From Pseudomonas sp. NCCP-436 (GTDB lineage Bacteria > Pseudomonadota > Gammaproteobacteria > Pseudomonadales > Pseudomonadaceae), in the NCBI RefSeq assembly GCF_019656335.1, contig NZ_BPLZ01000002.1:304904-368903 (forward strand): DNA of 64,000 bases. The letters are read 5' to 3'. This document shows positions 39,482 through 49,875 of this stretch, one piece after another (position 1 is the first letter of the stretch; every line of letters starts with the position of its first letter). The notes beneath the pieces were generated by a model. That model was not told the origin of the DNA, made no database searches, and worked only from the letters and a program-made list of their open reading frames with translations. The translations under genes were made by a program, and so were the position numbers.

Positions 39482-39919
39482 ATGAGCCTGCAAGGTACCT
39501 ACGATCCCCAGAACATCTTCGCCAAGATCATTCGTGGCGAGGCCCCCTGCTACAAGCTCTACGAGGATGATCAGGTGCTGGCCTTTCTCGACCTGTTCCC
39601 GCAGTCGAAAGGGCACAGCCTGGTGATCCCCAAGCGCATCGAGGCGCGCAATCTGCTGGAAATCGACGAGGCCAGCCTGGCCAGGGTCATGGCGGTGGTG
39701 AAGAAGGTGGCGCAGGCGTTGATCGACGAGCTGCAGCCCGATGGTGTGCAGGTGGCGCAATTTAACGGCGCACCTGCCGGGCAGACGGTGTTCCATCTGC
39801 ACATGCATGTGATCCCGCGCTTTGTCGGAGAGAATCTGGGCATTCACGCCGCCGGCAAAGCCGATCCGGCCGAGCTGGAAGCGTTGCAGGTGCGCCTGGC
39901 GAAGCGTCTTCAGGACTAA
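39482..39919 (+). CDS. HIT family nucleotide-binding protein
   Basis: 145 residues from the ATG at 39482, preceded by GGGAG. The histidine triad HLHMHV (His105, His107, His109) is the nucleotide-hydrolase motif; NIFAKIIRGEAPCYKLYED at the start and FLDLFPQSKGHSLVIPKR are typical of Hint-like proteins. Hydrolyses AMP-linked substrates; cellular target unknown. Confidence 0.95.
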   Translation: MSLQGTYDPQNIFAKIIRGEAPCYKLYEDDQVLAFLDLFPQSKGHSLVIPKRIEARNLLEIDEASLARVMAVVKKVAQALIDELQPDGVQVAQFNGAPAGQTVFHLHMHVIPRFVGENLGIHAAGKADPAELEALQVRLAKRLQD

Positions 39920-40005
39920 CGGGGATTGTCGGCAGCGGCGCGACTTGCCCGCTGCCTTGCCTGCGCCAATACTCAGACGGCATTCATCTGCCCATGGAGG
40001 GCTTC

Positions 40006-40428
40006 ATGCGCTCGATCTGTATCGTGCTTTCCCTGTTGCTGGCCGGTTGTTCTTCGTACCGTGGCAATCCCGAGGACATCCGTCCAGTTTCGGAGGATCG
40101 CCTGCTGGCGTTTCAGGAGCCTAGGGCCGAGGATGCCCGGATTGTTGTCAATCGCGATTTTGGTGTGATGGGGGGTGGTTGCTACGTCGCCATCGAGGTG
40201 GATCGTCAGGTGGCCGCCCGCATTGGCGTAGGTGAAGTGGCGACCTTCCACGTGCGCCCGGGTACCCGAGTGGTGGGCATTACGCCGGATCGTATGGACG
40301 ATACCCTGTGCGGCCTGGGCAGGCTGCTGCGAGAAGTGGCGGTACCACTTCGTGAGGGGGAGACTCAGCGGCTGCGTATTATCAGTCAGAACCGTGGGGG
40401 GTTCGATATCGTCCCGGACACGCCCTGA
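40006..40428 (+). CDS. Small lipoprotein of unknown function
   Basis: 140 residues from the ATG at 40006, with GGAGGG nine bases upstream. Lipoprotein signal MRSICIVLSLLLAGC (Cys15). The mature part has VNRDFGVMGGGCYVAIEVDRQ and RIGVGEVATFHVRPGTRVVG, a beta-rich pattern like small surface/DUF-type lipoproteins that limit or display a charge. I do not recognise a named family. Convergent with the hypothetical gene at 40446. Confidence 0.82.
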   Translation: MRSICIVLSLLLAGCSSYRGNPEDIRPVSEDRLLAFQEPRAEDARIVVNRDFGVMGGGCYVAIEVDRQVAARIGVGEVATFHVRPGTRVVGITPDRMDDTLCGLGRLLREVAVPLREGETQRLRIISQNRGGFDIVPDTP

Positions 40429-40445
40429 CGGGCGGCCCGTCGCCC

Positions 40446-40817
40446 TTAGTCCGTGCGCCAGAGGATCTCGCTGACACCCTCGGAATCGACCTTGATCCAG
40501 CGATCGGCCTGTTCCTCGTCCTCGTCCTCGACCCAACTGCCGGGAGCACAACGCACCTGTACACCGAGTGCCGCATGGGCGTCGCGTGCGCAGGCCAGGT
40601 CGTCCGTCCAGGGCGTGCTATCGCTTTCCAGGTAGAGGCTGTGCCACTTGCCCACAGCGCCCGGCAGCCAGGTCACCGGTATCGTGCCGGCGCTGCACTT
40701 GAAGGTCTGGCCCTGCTGTCGCCAGTTGTCGCAGGGGCCGAGAGCTTTCTCCAGCCATGCCGTCACGGCATCACGCTCGACGTCTTTCAGGTAGATCTCG
40801 ATATCGGGTTGGCGCAT
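40446..40817 (-). CDS. Conserved hypothetical protein (acidic, about 123 aa)
   Basis: From the ATG at 40817 (MRQPDIEIYLKDVERDAVTAW). Strongly acidic and soluble, with Cys in GPCDNWR and FKCSAG and in VRCAPGSW, an acidic run EDEDEEQ, and tryptophan-rich ends. I do not recognise a function. It is the gene after rlmA on the same strand (5 bp), so it likely belongs to the dapE-rlmA message. Confidence 0.8.
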   Translation of the reverse strand: MRQPDIEIYLKDVERDAVTAWLEKALGPCDNWRQQGQTFKCSAGTIPVTWLPGAVGKWHSLYLESDSTPWTDDLACARDAHAALGVQVRCAPGSWVEDEDEEQADRWIKVDSEGVSEILWRTD

Positions 40818-40822
40818 GGCAT

Positions 40823-41632
40823 TCAGTCCTGGTGTTTGACGATCCAATCGTAGCGGATGGCAACGGTCACTTCTAAGGGCTCGGCAATCACAGCTTGCCG
40901 TCGTTCGGCGCTGGCTCGCCAGCCGTGCGGCGTCATTGCCAGCAGATCGGCGCGTGCCTCGGCGTTGTCGAGTGGCAGGCGGTAACGCAGGGTTTCGCTG
41001 TGTGTCAGATGCATACCGGGCGGAATCAGCGACAGGTGCTTGCGGTCGTCATAGTCGCGCACCTCATCGTACAGTTTCTGGCGCAGCTCCAGCAGGTGTT
41101 CACGGGTTGGTCCCACGCGCAACAGGCCGCCACCGTTCGTTAGCAGTCGGCGCGCCTCATTCCAATCCAGCGGGCTGAATACGCTGGCCAGCAGGTTGCA
41201 ACTGGCGTTGGCCAGCGGCACCCGCGCCATGCTTGCTACCAGCCAGGTCAGTTGTGGCGCCCGTCGGCATGCACGCCTGACTGCCTCGCGAGAGATGTCC
41301 AGGGCATGGCCGTCGGCATCGGGCAGGGCGCTGGCGATCTGCTCGGTGTAATAGCCCTCGCCGCAGCCGATGTCCAGCCAGCGTGCCGGCGTGCGTTCGG
41401 CGGCCAGTTCGGCCAGGCGTCGGGCCAGGGGCGCGTAGTGGCCACCGTCGAGAAAGCGCCGGCGCGCTTCGACCATGGCCTGGTTGTCACCGGGATCGCG
41501 GCTGTTCTTGTGCTGTACCGGCAGTAGGTTGTAGTAGCCCTGGCGGGCGCGGTCGAAGCTGTGCCGGTTGGCGCAGGCCAAGCCACTGCCGTTGGGTTCG
41601 AGTGGTTGTTGGCAGAGGGGGCAGACAAGCAT
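40823..41632 (-). CDS. rlmA: 23S rRNA (guanine-N1)-methyltransferase RlmA
   Basis: 269 residues. N-terminal zinc ribbon with Cys4, Cys7, Cys20 and His24 (VCPLCQQ...CANRH), then a SAM-binding Rossmann domain with LDIGCGEGYY (about 87-96). Methylates a guanine in helix 35 of 23S rRNA (G745 in E. coli). It starts 6 bp after the small ORF that follows dapE. Confidence 0.95.
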   Translation of the reverse strand: MLVCPLCQQPLEPNGSGLACANRHSFDRARQGYYNLLPVQHKNSRDPGDNQAMVEARRRFLDGGHYAPLARRLAELAAERTPARWLDIGCGEGYYTEQIASALPDADGHALDISREAVRRACRRAPQLTWLVASMARVPLANASCNLLASVFSPLDWNEARRLLTNGGGLLRVGPTREHLLELRQKLYDEVRDYDDRKHLSLIPPGMHLTHSETLRYRLPLDNAEARADLLAMTPHGWRASAERRQAVIAEPLEVTVAIRYDWIVKHQD

Positions 41633-41638
41633 CTTGGG

Positions 41639-43929
<2,291 letters not shown>

Positions 43930-44019
43930 GGCTCTGCTGCCAGTCTCCTGCTTGTCTATGCTGAAGAACTGAAGGCGTTGCCGGTGTTGGCGACCTGCAG
44001 TCTACGAGTCGAGGTGCCC

Positions 44020-44826
44020 GTGAGAGCGAGTTCTTCACAGACCAGATGGCGGACATGCTTTCTGGCGCTGCCCATGCTTTGCGCCATGTTCCTTCCATTG
44101 CAGGCCGAGCCGCGTCAGGTGCGCATAGGTACGGGCGACTGGGCGCCCTATGTGGATCAGCAGCAAGGCGACGGTGGTGCTTTGCCACGGCTGGTTAGCG
44201 CTGTGTTTGCCGAGGCTGGCTATCAGGTCGAATACTTCTTCCATCCTTGGGATCGCAATGTGTTGCTGCTGCAGCAAGGCCAACTGCACGCCATCATGCC
44301 TTACAGTTGCAGCCCCAGCCGACTCAACTACGGTCTGTGTAGCGATCCTCTGGTGCGGGGTGAGCTGGTGCTGTTCCATCGGCGGGAGCGGTCTTTCGAC
44401 TGGGAGCGCATTGAGGATTTGCAGGGCTACCGGATCGGTACGACGCTTGGTTACTCGTACGGGCTCCTGTTCGACGAGGCCCTGCGCGATGGGCGCTTGA
44501 GTGTGCGCCAGGGCAGCAAGGACGATACCGGTTTCCGTCTGCTGGAACTGGGGCGCATCGATCTTCACCCGCAGGATCGGGCTGTCGGCTACGCCATGCT
44601 GCGCCGCCTTTTCCCGATAGATGGCGGTAGCATCACTCATCATCCCCGTTACCTGAACAGTGAGTCCTTGCGCCTGCTGTTTCGCCGTGATCATCCCGAA
44701 AGTGCCGAGCTGCTGCGTCTCTTTAACGCCCACTTGCGCCGTTTTGCCCAGAATGGTGATTTGCAGCGACTGCAGCAGGCGGTTAACAGCGGCAATGCCG
44801 ATGACTGGCAGCCCGGCAAGCTATGA
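44020..44826 (+). CDS. Periplasmic solute-binding protein, family 3
   Basis: About 268 residues from a GTG at 44020 with GAGG upstream. Signal peptide ends near LPLQA; the mature protein begins VRIGTGDWAPYVDQQQGDGG. A type II periplasmic binding fold (like amino-acid binding proteins) with LLQQGQLHAIMPY and YSYGLLFDEAL. No permease or ATPase is nearby, so it may be an orphan receptor, for example feeding a sensor. Ligand unknown. Confidence 0.88.
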   Translation: MRASSSQTRWRTCFLALPMLCAMFLPLQAEPRQVRIGTGDWAPYVDQQQGDGGALPRLVSAVFAEAGYQVEYFFHPWDRNVLLLQQGQLHAIMPYSCSPSRLNYGLCSDPLVRGELVLFHRRERSFDWERIEDLQGYRIGTTLGYSYGLLFDEALRDGRLSVRQGSKDDTGFRLLELGRIDLHPQDRAVGYAMLRRLFPIDGGSITHHPRYLNSESLRLLFRRDHPESAELLRLFNAHLRRFAQNGDLQRLQQAVNSGNADDWQPGKL

Positions 44827-44850
44827 GCGAGCGCGTTATGCACGGCCGAC

Positions 44851-45261
44851 TTAGGTTGTCTGTGCCAGTTCGCGCATGCGCTGCAAAACTGCATTGAGTC
44901 CGTTGCTGCGCGATGGCGACAGTTGTTTCTGTAGGCCGAGCCGGGCGAACCAGTCGTCGAGATCGAGGTTGAGCAGTTCCTTACTGCTTAGCCCCTCTAC
45001 TCGTACCAGCAGCAGCGCCAGCAGGCCGCGTAGCAGACGTGCCTCGCTGTCGGCGCGAAAGTGCAGGCGGCCGTCGCGTTGTGTCGCTGCCAGCCACACG
45101 CGGCTTTCGCAGCCATGAATCCGGTGCGCGTCCGTCCGCTCGCTATCGTCCAGTGGCTCCAGCCGTTCGCTCCACTGCATCAGCAGGCGCGCCCGCGCTT
45201 CCCAGCCGGAGCAGGTGGCAAAGGCTTCCTCGGCCTGAAGGGCGCTTTGTGCAAGAGTCAT
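44851..45261 (-). CDS. csdE: Sulfur acceptor protein, SufE/CsdE family
   Basis: 136 residues. The active-site Cys51 lies in HGCESRVWLAA, the hallmark of SufE/CsdE. It accepts persulfide sulfur from the cysteine desulfurase encoded just upstream, whose stop overlaps its start by 4 nt. With tcdA in the neighbourhood, CsdE is the better name, though SufE function cannot be excluded. Confidence 0.93.
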   Translation of the reverse strand: MTLAQSALQAEEAFATCSGWEARARLLMQWSERLEPLDDSERTDAHRIHGCESRVWLAATQRDGRLHFRADSEARLLRGLLALLLVRVEGLSSKELLNLDLDDWFARLGLQKQLSPSRSNGLNAVLQRMRELAQTT

Positions 45262-46463
45262 CGCAGCAGCTCCAGTGCCTTGTCCAGGGCATCGAAGAAA
45301 CGCTGAAGATCTGCCCCGTCGTTGTACAGCCCCAGCGACACACGAATTGCTCCGGGCAGTTGCAGGCGCTTGAGCAACGGCATGGCGCAGTGATGGCCGG
45401 CACGCACGGCGATACCCTGTTCGCTGAGCAACTGGGCCAGATCCGCATTGTGTACAGCATCGACATGGAAACAGGCCAGCGCCTGCTGCGGCTCACCGAG
45501 CAACCTGACGCCGGCACGCTGGCGCAGGCCGGCCAGCAGCCGCTGATGCAGCGCCGCCTCATGGGCCGCAACCGCCTGCTGATCCAGGCTGGTGAGCCAG
45601 TCCAGCGCGGCGCCAAGGCCGATTACCGCCGAGACCGGTGGTGTACCTGCTTCGAAACCCAGCGGTGCCGGGCGGAAGCGAGCAGTCTGATAGTCAGCCT
45701 CAAGCACCATCTCGCCACCGAACTGCCAGTGCTGCAGGTGGGCCAGTGCATCGCGGCGACCATAGAGCAGGCCGACGCCATCCGGGCCGTAGAGCTTGTG
45801 GCCCGAGCAGACGTAGAAATCACAGCCTAGCGCCTGTACGTCCGGCCGCTGGTGAACCGCGCCCTGGGCACCGTCCACCACGCTGATCGCACCCATCTGA
45901 CGGGCCTGTTGCAGCAGCGGTTGCAGTGACTGCCGGCGGCCGAGCACGTTGGATAGTTGCGACACTGCCAACAGTCGGGTACGTGGGCCGATCAGGCTGC
46001 TGGCGGCATCCGGATCGATATCGCCTGCGGCGGTCAGCGGCAACACAGCCAGCTTTAGCCCCTGGCGTTGAGCAAGTTGCTGCCAGGGCAGCAGATTGGC
46101 GTGATGTTCCTGTGCGCTGATGACGATCTCGTCACCTGCTCGAAACAGAGTCTGCAGTCCGTAGGCCAGCAGGTTGAGAGCCTCGGTAGTGCCGCGGGTC
46201 AGGATGATCTCTTCGCGACTGGCCGCATTCAGCCAGGTGGCTGCCTTGTCGCGGCTGGCCTCGAAGGCACGGGTGGCCCGCTCGCCCGGCAGGTGCTGGG
46301 CGCGATGGACATTGGCCGCACCGCCGGCCAGGTAACCGAGCAGGGCGTCGATTACCGCCTGAGGCTTTTGCGCAGTGGCGGCACTGTCCAGATAGGTCTG
46401 GCCTTCGGCCTCTAGGGCGAGGATGCCGGGAAAGTCGCTACGCCAGGGGGAGATCAGTGACAT
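45258..46463 (-). CDS. csdA: Cysteine desulfurase, CsdA/SufS type
   Basis: 401 residues, a PLP enzyme. Lys223 (CSGHKLYGPDG) holds PLP and Cys359 (RAGHHCAMPLL) is the catalytic cysteine; TRGTTEALNLLA is the cofactor-phosphate region. Group II desulfurase that mobilises sulfur as persulfide on its Cys for CsdE. No sufBCD genes are adjacent. Confidence 0.95.
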   Translation of the reverse strand: MSLISPWRSDFPGILALEAEGQTYLDSAATAQKPQAVIDALLGYLAGGAANVHRAQHLPGERATRAFEASRDKAATWLNAASREEIILTRGTTEALNLLAYGLQTLFRAGDEIVISAQEHHANLLPWQQLAQRQGLKLAVLPLTAAGDIDPDAASSLIGPRTRLLAVSQLSNVLGRRQSLQPLLQQARQMGAISVVDGAQGAVHQRPDVQALGCDFYVCSGHKLYGPDGVGLLYGRRDALAHLQHWQFGGEMVLEADYQTARFRPAPLGFEAGTPPVSAVIGLGAALDWLTSLDQQAVAAHEAALHQRLLAGLRQRAGVRLLGEPQQALACFHVDAVHNADLAQLLSEQGIAVRAGHHCAMPLLKRLQLPGAIRVSLGLYNDGADLQRFFDALDKALELLR

Positions 46464-46536
46464 GAATGCTTCCAGAGAGCATCTGGCCGTTAAAGGTTGG
46501 ATTTAACCTGTCGCCAGCGGTCACCAGAGACAGTAC

Positions 46537-46598
46537 GCAATAAGGCAAGGATCGATCCGGGCTTTGCCGGTCTGAATGAGCGATCCGAGCCTTATTGC
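46537..46598. repeat. Long imperfect inverted repeat between csdA and dapD
   Basis: Arms GCAATAAGGC (46537-46546) and GCCTTATTGC (46589-46598), then AA/GA internal loop, then GGATC (46549-46553) / GATCC (46582-46586), with a 28-nt apical region that itself holds CCGG-GCTTTG-CCGG. In 173 bp between two minus-strand genes. A terminator for dapD is possible but there is no T-tail; a processed RNA or protein-bound repeat are alternatives. Confidence 0.6.
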
Positions 46599-46636
46599 AA
46601 CCCAATGGGCTGGCGCAGCAGCGTTAAACCAACTTC

Positions 46637-47671
46637 TCAGTTGTGAGCGTGCAGAGCTTCGTTCAGCTCGATGGCCGACTTGTGGGTCTTGCACTCTACG
46701 GCGCCGGTCAGCGAATTGCGGCGGAACAGCAGATCCGGCTGTCCGGCCAGTTCGCGGGCCTTGACGACCTTGACCAGGGCGTTGTTCTCGTCCAGCAGGT
46801 TCACCTTGGTACCGGCGGTGATGTACAGGCCGGCCTCGACGGTATTGCGATCGCCCAGCGGGATGCCGATGCCGGCGTTGGCGCCGATCAGACAGCCTTC
46901 ACCCACGCTGATGACGATGTTGCCGCCGCCGGACAGGGTACCCATGGTGGAGCAGCCACCACCCAGGTCGGAACCCTTGCCGACGTACACGCCAGCCGAG
47001 ACACGGCCTTCGATCATGCCCGGACCCTCGGTGCCGGCGTTGAAGTTGACGAAGCCCTCATGCATCACCGTGGTGCCTTCGCCGATGTAGGCACCCAGGC
47101 GCACGCGGGCGCTATCGGCAATGCGCACGCCGGCCGGTACGACGTAATCGGTCATTTTCGGGAACTTGTCCACCGAGAATACTTCCAGCAGCTTGCCCTT
47201 CAGGCGTGCTTCGAGCTGGCGTTCGGCCAGTTCGCTGAGATCGATCGCACCCTGGCTGGTCCAGGCAACGTTGGGCAGCAGCGGGAAGATGCCGGTCAGG
47301 TTCAGGCCGTGCGGCTTGACCAGTCGATGCGACAGCAGGTGCAGCTTGAGGTAGGCCTCGGGGGTGCTGGTCAGCGGCGCATCTTCGGCGAGGAAGGTGG
47401 CCACCAGTGGGTTATGGCTTTCGGCCAGACGGGTCAGCAGGGCGGACTGGGTCGCGTCGACGGTCTTGAGCGCTTCGGCCAGGTCAAGGGCCTGGCTGGT
47501 GCTGAAGGTGATGGCCTGATTGCCGCCCTGGTAGCCGAGCTGCTCTGCAGCCAGGCTGGCCAGTTCACTGGCCGGCTTGAGCAGGGGCAGGGCGTAGAAG
47601 ACTTCCAGCCAGTTGCCCTGACGGTTCTGGGTGCCGACGCCGAAGGCGAGACTAAAGAGAGTGGTGCTCAT
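46637..47671 (-). CDS. dapD: Tetrahydrodipicolinate N-succinyltransferase
   Basis: 344 residues from the ATG at 47671 (MSTTLFSLAFGVGTQN), the size of the pseudomonad enzyme, longer than the E. coli 274-residue form. A C-terminal left-handed beta-helix with hexapeptide repeats (GAYIGEGTTVMHEGFVNFNAGT, VYVGKGSDLGGGCS) forms the active site. Uses succinyl-CoA in lysine/DAP synthesis. Confidence 0.96.
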   Translation of the reverse strand: MSTTLFSLAFGVGTQNRQGNWLEVFYALPLLKPASELASLAAEQLGYQGGNQAITFSTSQALDLAEALKTVDATQSALLTRLAESHNPLVATFLAEDAPLTSTPEAYLKLHLLSHRLVKPHGLNLTGIFPLLPNVAWTSQGAIDLSELAERQLEARLKGKLLEVFSVDKFPKMTDYVVPAGVRIADSARVRLGAYIGEGTTVMHEGFVNFNAGTEGPGMIEGRVSAGVYVGKGSDLGGGCSTMGTLSGGGNIVISVGEGCLIGANAGIGIPLGDRNTVEAGLYITAGTKVNLLDENNALVKVVKARELAGQPDLLFRRNSLTGAVECKTHKSAIELNEALHAHN

Positions 47672-47707
47672 GGAGTAGGTTCCTTGCAGCAAAGTCGTGG
47701 AAAGGTT

Positions 47708-48055
47708 TCAGGCCAGCGCGGCCTGGTAGGCATCCGATTTGAAGCCGATCAGCGTTTTATTGCCCAGATCCAACACCGGGCGTTTGATCATCGAGGGCTG
47801 GGCCAGCATCAGTTCGATGGCCTTGTTCTGATCAAGGTCGGCCTTTTGCGTCTCATCAAGCTTGCGGAAGGTGGTGCCGGCACGGTTGAGCACTGTTTGC
47901 CAGCCATGCTCGTTGCACCATCTTTCCAGGCTGGCGCGGTCGATCCCGGCGCTCTTGTAGTCGTGAAAGCGGTAATTCACCTGGTGTTCGTCGAGCCAGG
48001 TACGGGCTTTTTTCATCGTGTCACAGGCCTTGATGCCATACAGCACGAAAGTCAT
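47708..48055 (-). CDS. ArsC/Spx family reductase-like protein (YffB type)
   Basis: 115 residues from the ATG at 48055. Thioredoxin fold with a single Cys11 in GIKACDTMKKARTWL and a later KRPVLDLGNKTLIGF segment containing the conserved Arg-Pro. YffB-like proteins lack real arsenate reductase activity and may reduce glutathione-bound or other thiols. Lies 36 bp downstream of nothing else on this strand but upstream of dapD, probably co-transcribed with it. Confidence 0.92.
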   Translation of the reverse strand: MTFVLYGIKACDTMKKARTWLDEHQVNYRFHDYKSAGIDRASLERWCNEHGWQTVLNRAGTTFRKLDETQKADLDQNKAIELMLAQPSMIKRPVLDLGNKTLIGFKSDAYQAALA

Positions 48056-48206
48056 TGATCTTCCTCTCACGTGTGGCGAGCCGGAATTATCCGGAAAATG
48101 CGATTGGCGATTATGCCATGGAGCGCTTTGTCGTGGCGCGGAGCGTCGCAGCGCCTGTCGCCGGGTTAGAATGCGTTTCTTTTCTCCCAATCCGCCGGAA
48201 CCACCT

Positions 48207-49841
48207 ATGCAGCTACTTCACACCATCCTGATCATGCTTCTGGTGGTCAGTGGAACGCGCATCACCGCCCAGTTCATTCCTTTGCCTCTGCCGCTGCTGC
48301 AAATACTGGTCGGTGCTCTCTTGGCAGTTCCGGTGTTCGGGTTGCATGTGCGGCTGGAGCCAGAGCTGTTTTTACTGTTGTTCATTCCGCCGCTGTTGTT
48401 CGTCGATGGCTGGCGCATGCCCAAGGGACAATTTCGCCAGCTGCGCACACCGATCCTGCTGCTGGCCTTTGCGCTGGTGTTCTTTACCATTCTCGGCGCG
48501 GGCTACTTCATTCACTGGCTGCTGCCACAGGTGCCGCTGGCGGCCTGTTTTGCACTGGCGGCGGTGCTCTCGCCCACCGATGCGGTGGCAGTATCGGCCA
48601 TTGCCCACGGGCGCTTGCCGGCTACCCTGAACAACCTGCTGCAGGGCGAGGCGCTGATGAATGATGCTTCCGGCCTGGTGGCCTTCAAGTTTGCAGTGAC
48701 CGCTGTACTGACCGGGGTGTTCTCCATCGGCGATGCCAGCCTGCAGTTCATGCTGGTGGCGGTCGGCGGGCTGCTGGTAGGGGTGGTGCTGAGCTATCTG
48801 CTGGGGCGTCTAAGGGCCTGGATGATCGCCCGCGGCTGGGAGGATCCGGCTTCGCACGTGCTGCTGCTGCTGTTGTTGCCGTTTGCCGCCTATGTGACGG
48901 CCGAGCATCTGGGACTGTCGGGCATTCTTTCGGCGGTAGCCGCCGGGATGATGCAGAGTCGTCTTGATCTGCTGCCGAAACAGACCACCACGCGTCTACT
49001 CAACCGCAGTGTCTGGACGCTGCTGGAGTTTACCTTCAACGGGCTGATCTTCCTGCTGCTCGGGCTGCAGCTGCCGGATATCGTCACGGCGGCACTGGCT
49101 AACCACGAGGATGTATGGGCATTCCTGGGCTGGGCATTGCTGTGTGTAGTGAGCATCTATGTGGTGATGATGTTGCTGCGCTTTGTCTGGGTCTACGGTT
49201 ACTGGCGCTGTTCAGGAGCCTGGCGACGCCTGCGCGGGCGACCGACGCGTTTTGCCGGTCAGTCGCGAATGGCGCTGAGTGCGGTTCTAACCCTGGGCGG
49301 GGTACGCGGGGCAGTAACGCTAGCCGGTGTCATGTCGCTACCCTTGCTGCTGAACAGTGGTGAGGCGTTCCCGGAGCGGGATCTGCTGATCCTGATTGCC
49401 GCCGGTGTGATCCTGCTGTCGCTGCTGGTGGCGGCGATGACGCTGCCAAGGATCCTGCCGCTGCTGCCGCAGGACAACGTGGCACTGCACGAACAGGCAC
49501 TCAATCGTCATCGCTCGCGGATACTGGAGGCAGCCATCCGCTATCTGGAAAGCGAGGATGAGCGTGCCGCGGATGCCGAAAGTGCGGTGGCCTCGGCCGA
49601 GATAAAAGCCAAGCTGATGAGCGAATATCGTGAGCTGCTGGGGCGTACCGGTACGACAGAGGAAGTGCGCGAAAAAGTGCGCGAGATGGATCGACTGGAA
49701 TATCGTCTGCGTCTGCAGGCTTTGCGCACCCAGCGTCTGGAACTCTACCGCATGCGCAAGGATGACGAGCTGGATGACGACCTGCTGAGCGAAATCCTGC
49801 GCGATCTAGATATTGCCGAGGCGCGACTGAACAAGGGCTGA
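48207..49841 (+). CDS. Na+/H+ antiporter, CPA1 family
   Basis: 544 residues from the ATG at 48207; upstream residues in the frame are unlikely. About twelve membrane helices with the CPA1 motifs LSPTDAVAVSAIAHG and NDASGLVAFKFA (the ion-binding Asn-Asp), then LGGVRGAVTLAG. A cytoplasmic tail of about 100 residues (from about 435) is helical and charged (EDERAADAESAVASAEIKAK). Exchanges Na+ or K+ for protons. Convergent with dapC across a hairpin. Confidence 0.95.
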   Translation: MQLLHTILIMLLVVSGTRITAQFIPLPLPLLQILVGALLAVPVFGLHVRLEPELFLLLFIPPLLFVDGWRMPKGQFRQLRTPILLLAFALVFFTILGAGYFIHWLLPQVPLAACFALAAVLSPTDAVAVSAIAHGRLPATLNNLLQGEALMNDASGLVAFKFAVTAVLTGVFSIGDASLQFMLVAVGGLLVGVVLSYLLGRLRAWMIARGWEDPASHVLLLLLLPFAAYVTAEHLGLSGILSAVAAGMMQSRLDLLPKQTTTRLLNRSVWTLLEFTFNGLIFLLLGLQLPDIVTAALANHEDVWAFLGWALLCVVSIYVVMMLLRFVWVYGYWRCSGAWRRLRGRPTRFAGQSRMALSAVLTLGGVRGAVTLAGVMSLPLLLNSGEAFPERDLLILIAAGVILLSLLVAAMTLPRILPLLPQDNVALHEQALNRHRSRILEAAIRYLESEDERAADAESAVASAEIKAKLMSEYRELLGRTGTTEEVREKVREMDRLEYRLRLQALRTQRLELYRMRKDDELDDDLLSEILRDLDIAEARLNKG

Positions 49842-49842
49842 G

Positions 49843-49870
49843 GCGGGCGGCGCGCAGAGTCGCCGCCCGC
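49843..49870. terminator. Bidirectional hairpin between the antiporter and dapC
   Basis: Perfect 10-bp arms GCGGGCGGCG (49843-49852) / CGCCGCCCGC (49861-49870) with an 8-nt loop. GC-rich, no T-run, immediately after the antiporter stop. Confidence 0.6.
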
Positions 49871-49875
49871 TGCAC

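Noticed and set aside
46643..48058. 471-codon frame antisense to dapD
   Set aside because: Shadow frame caused by codon bias; dapD is complete on the other strand.
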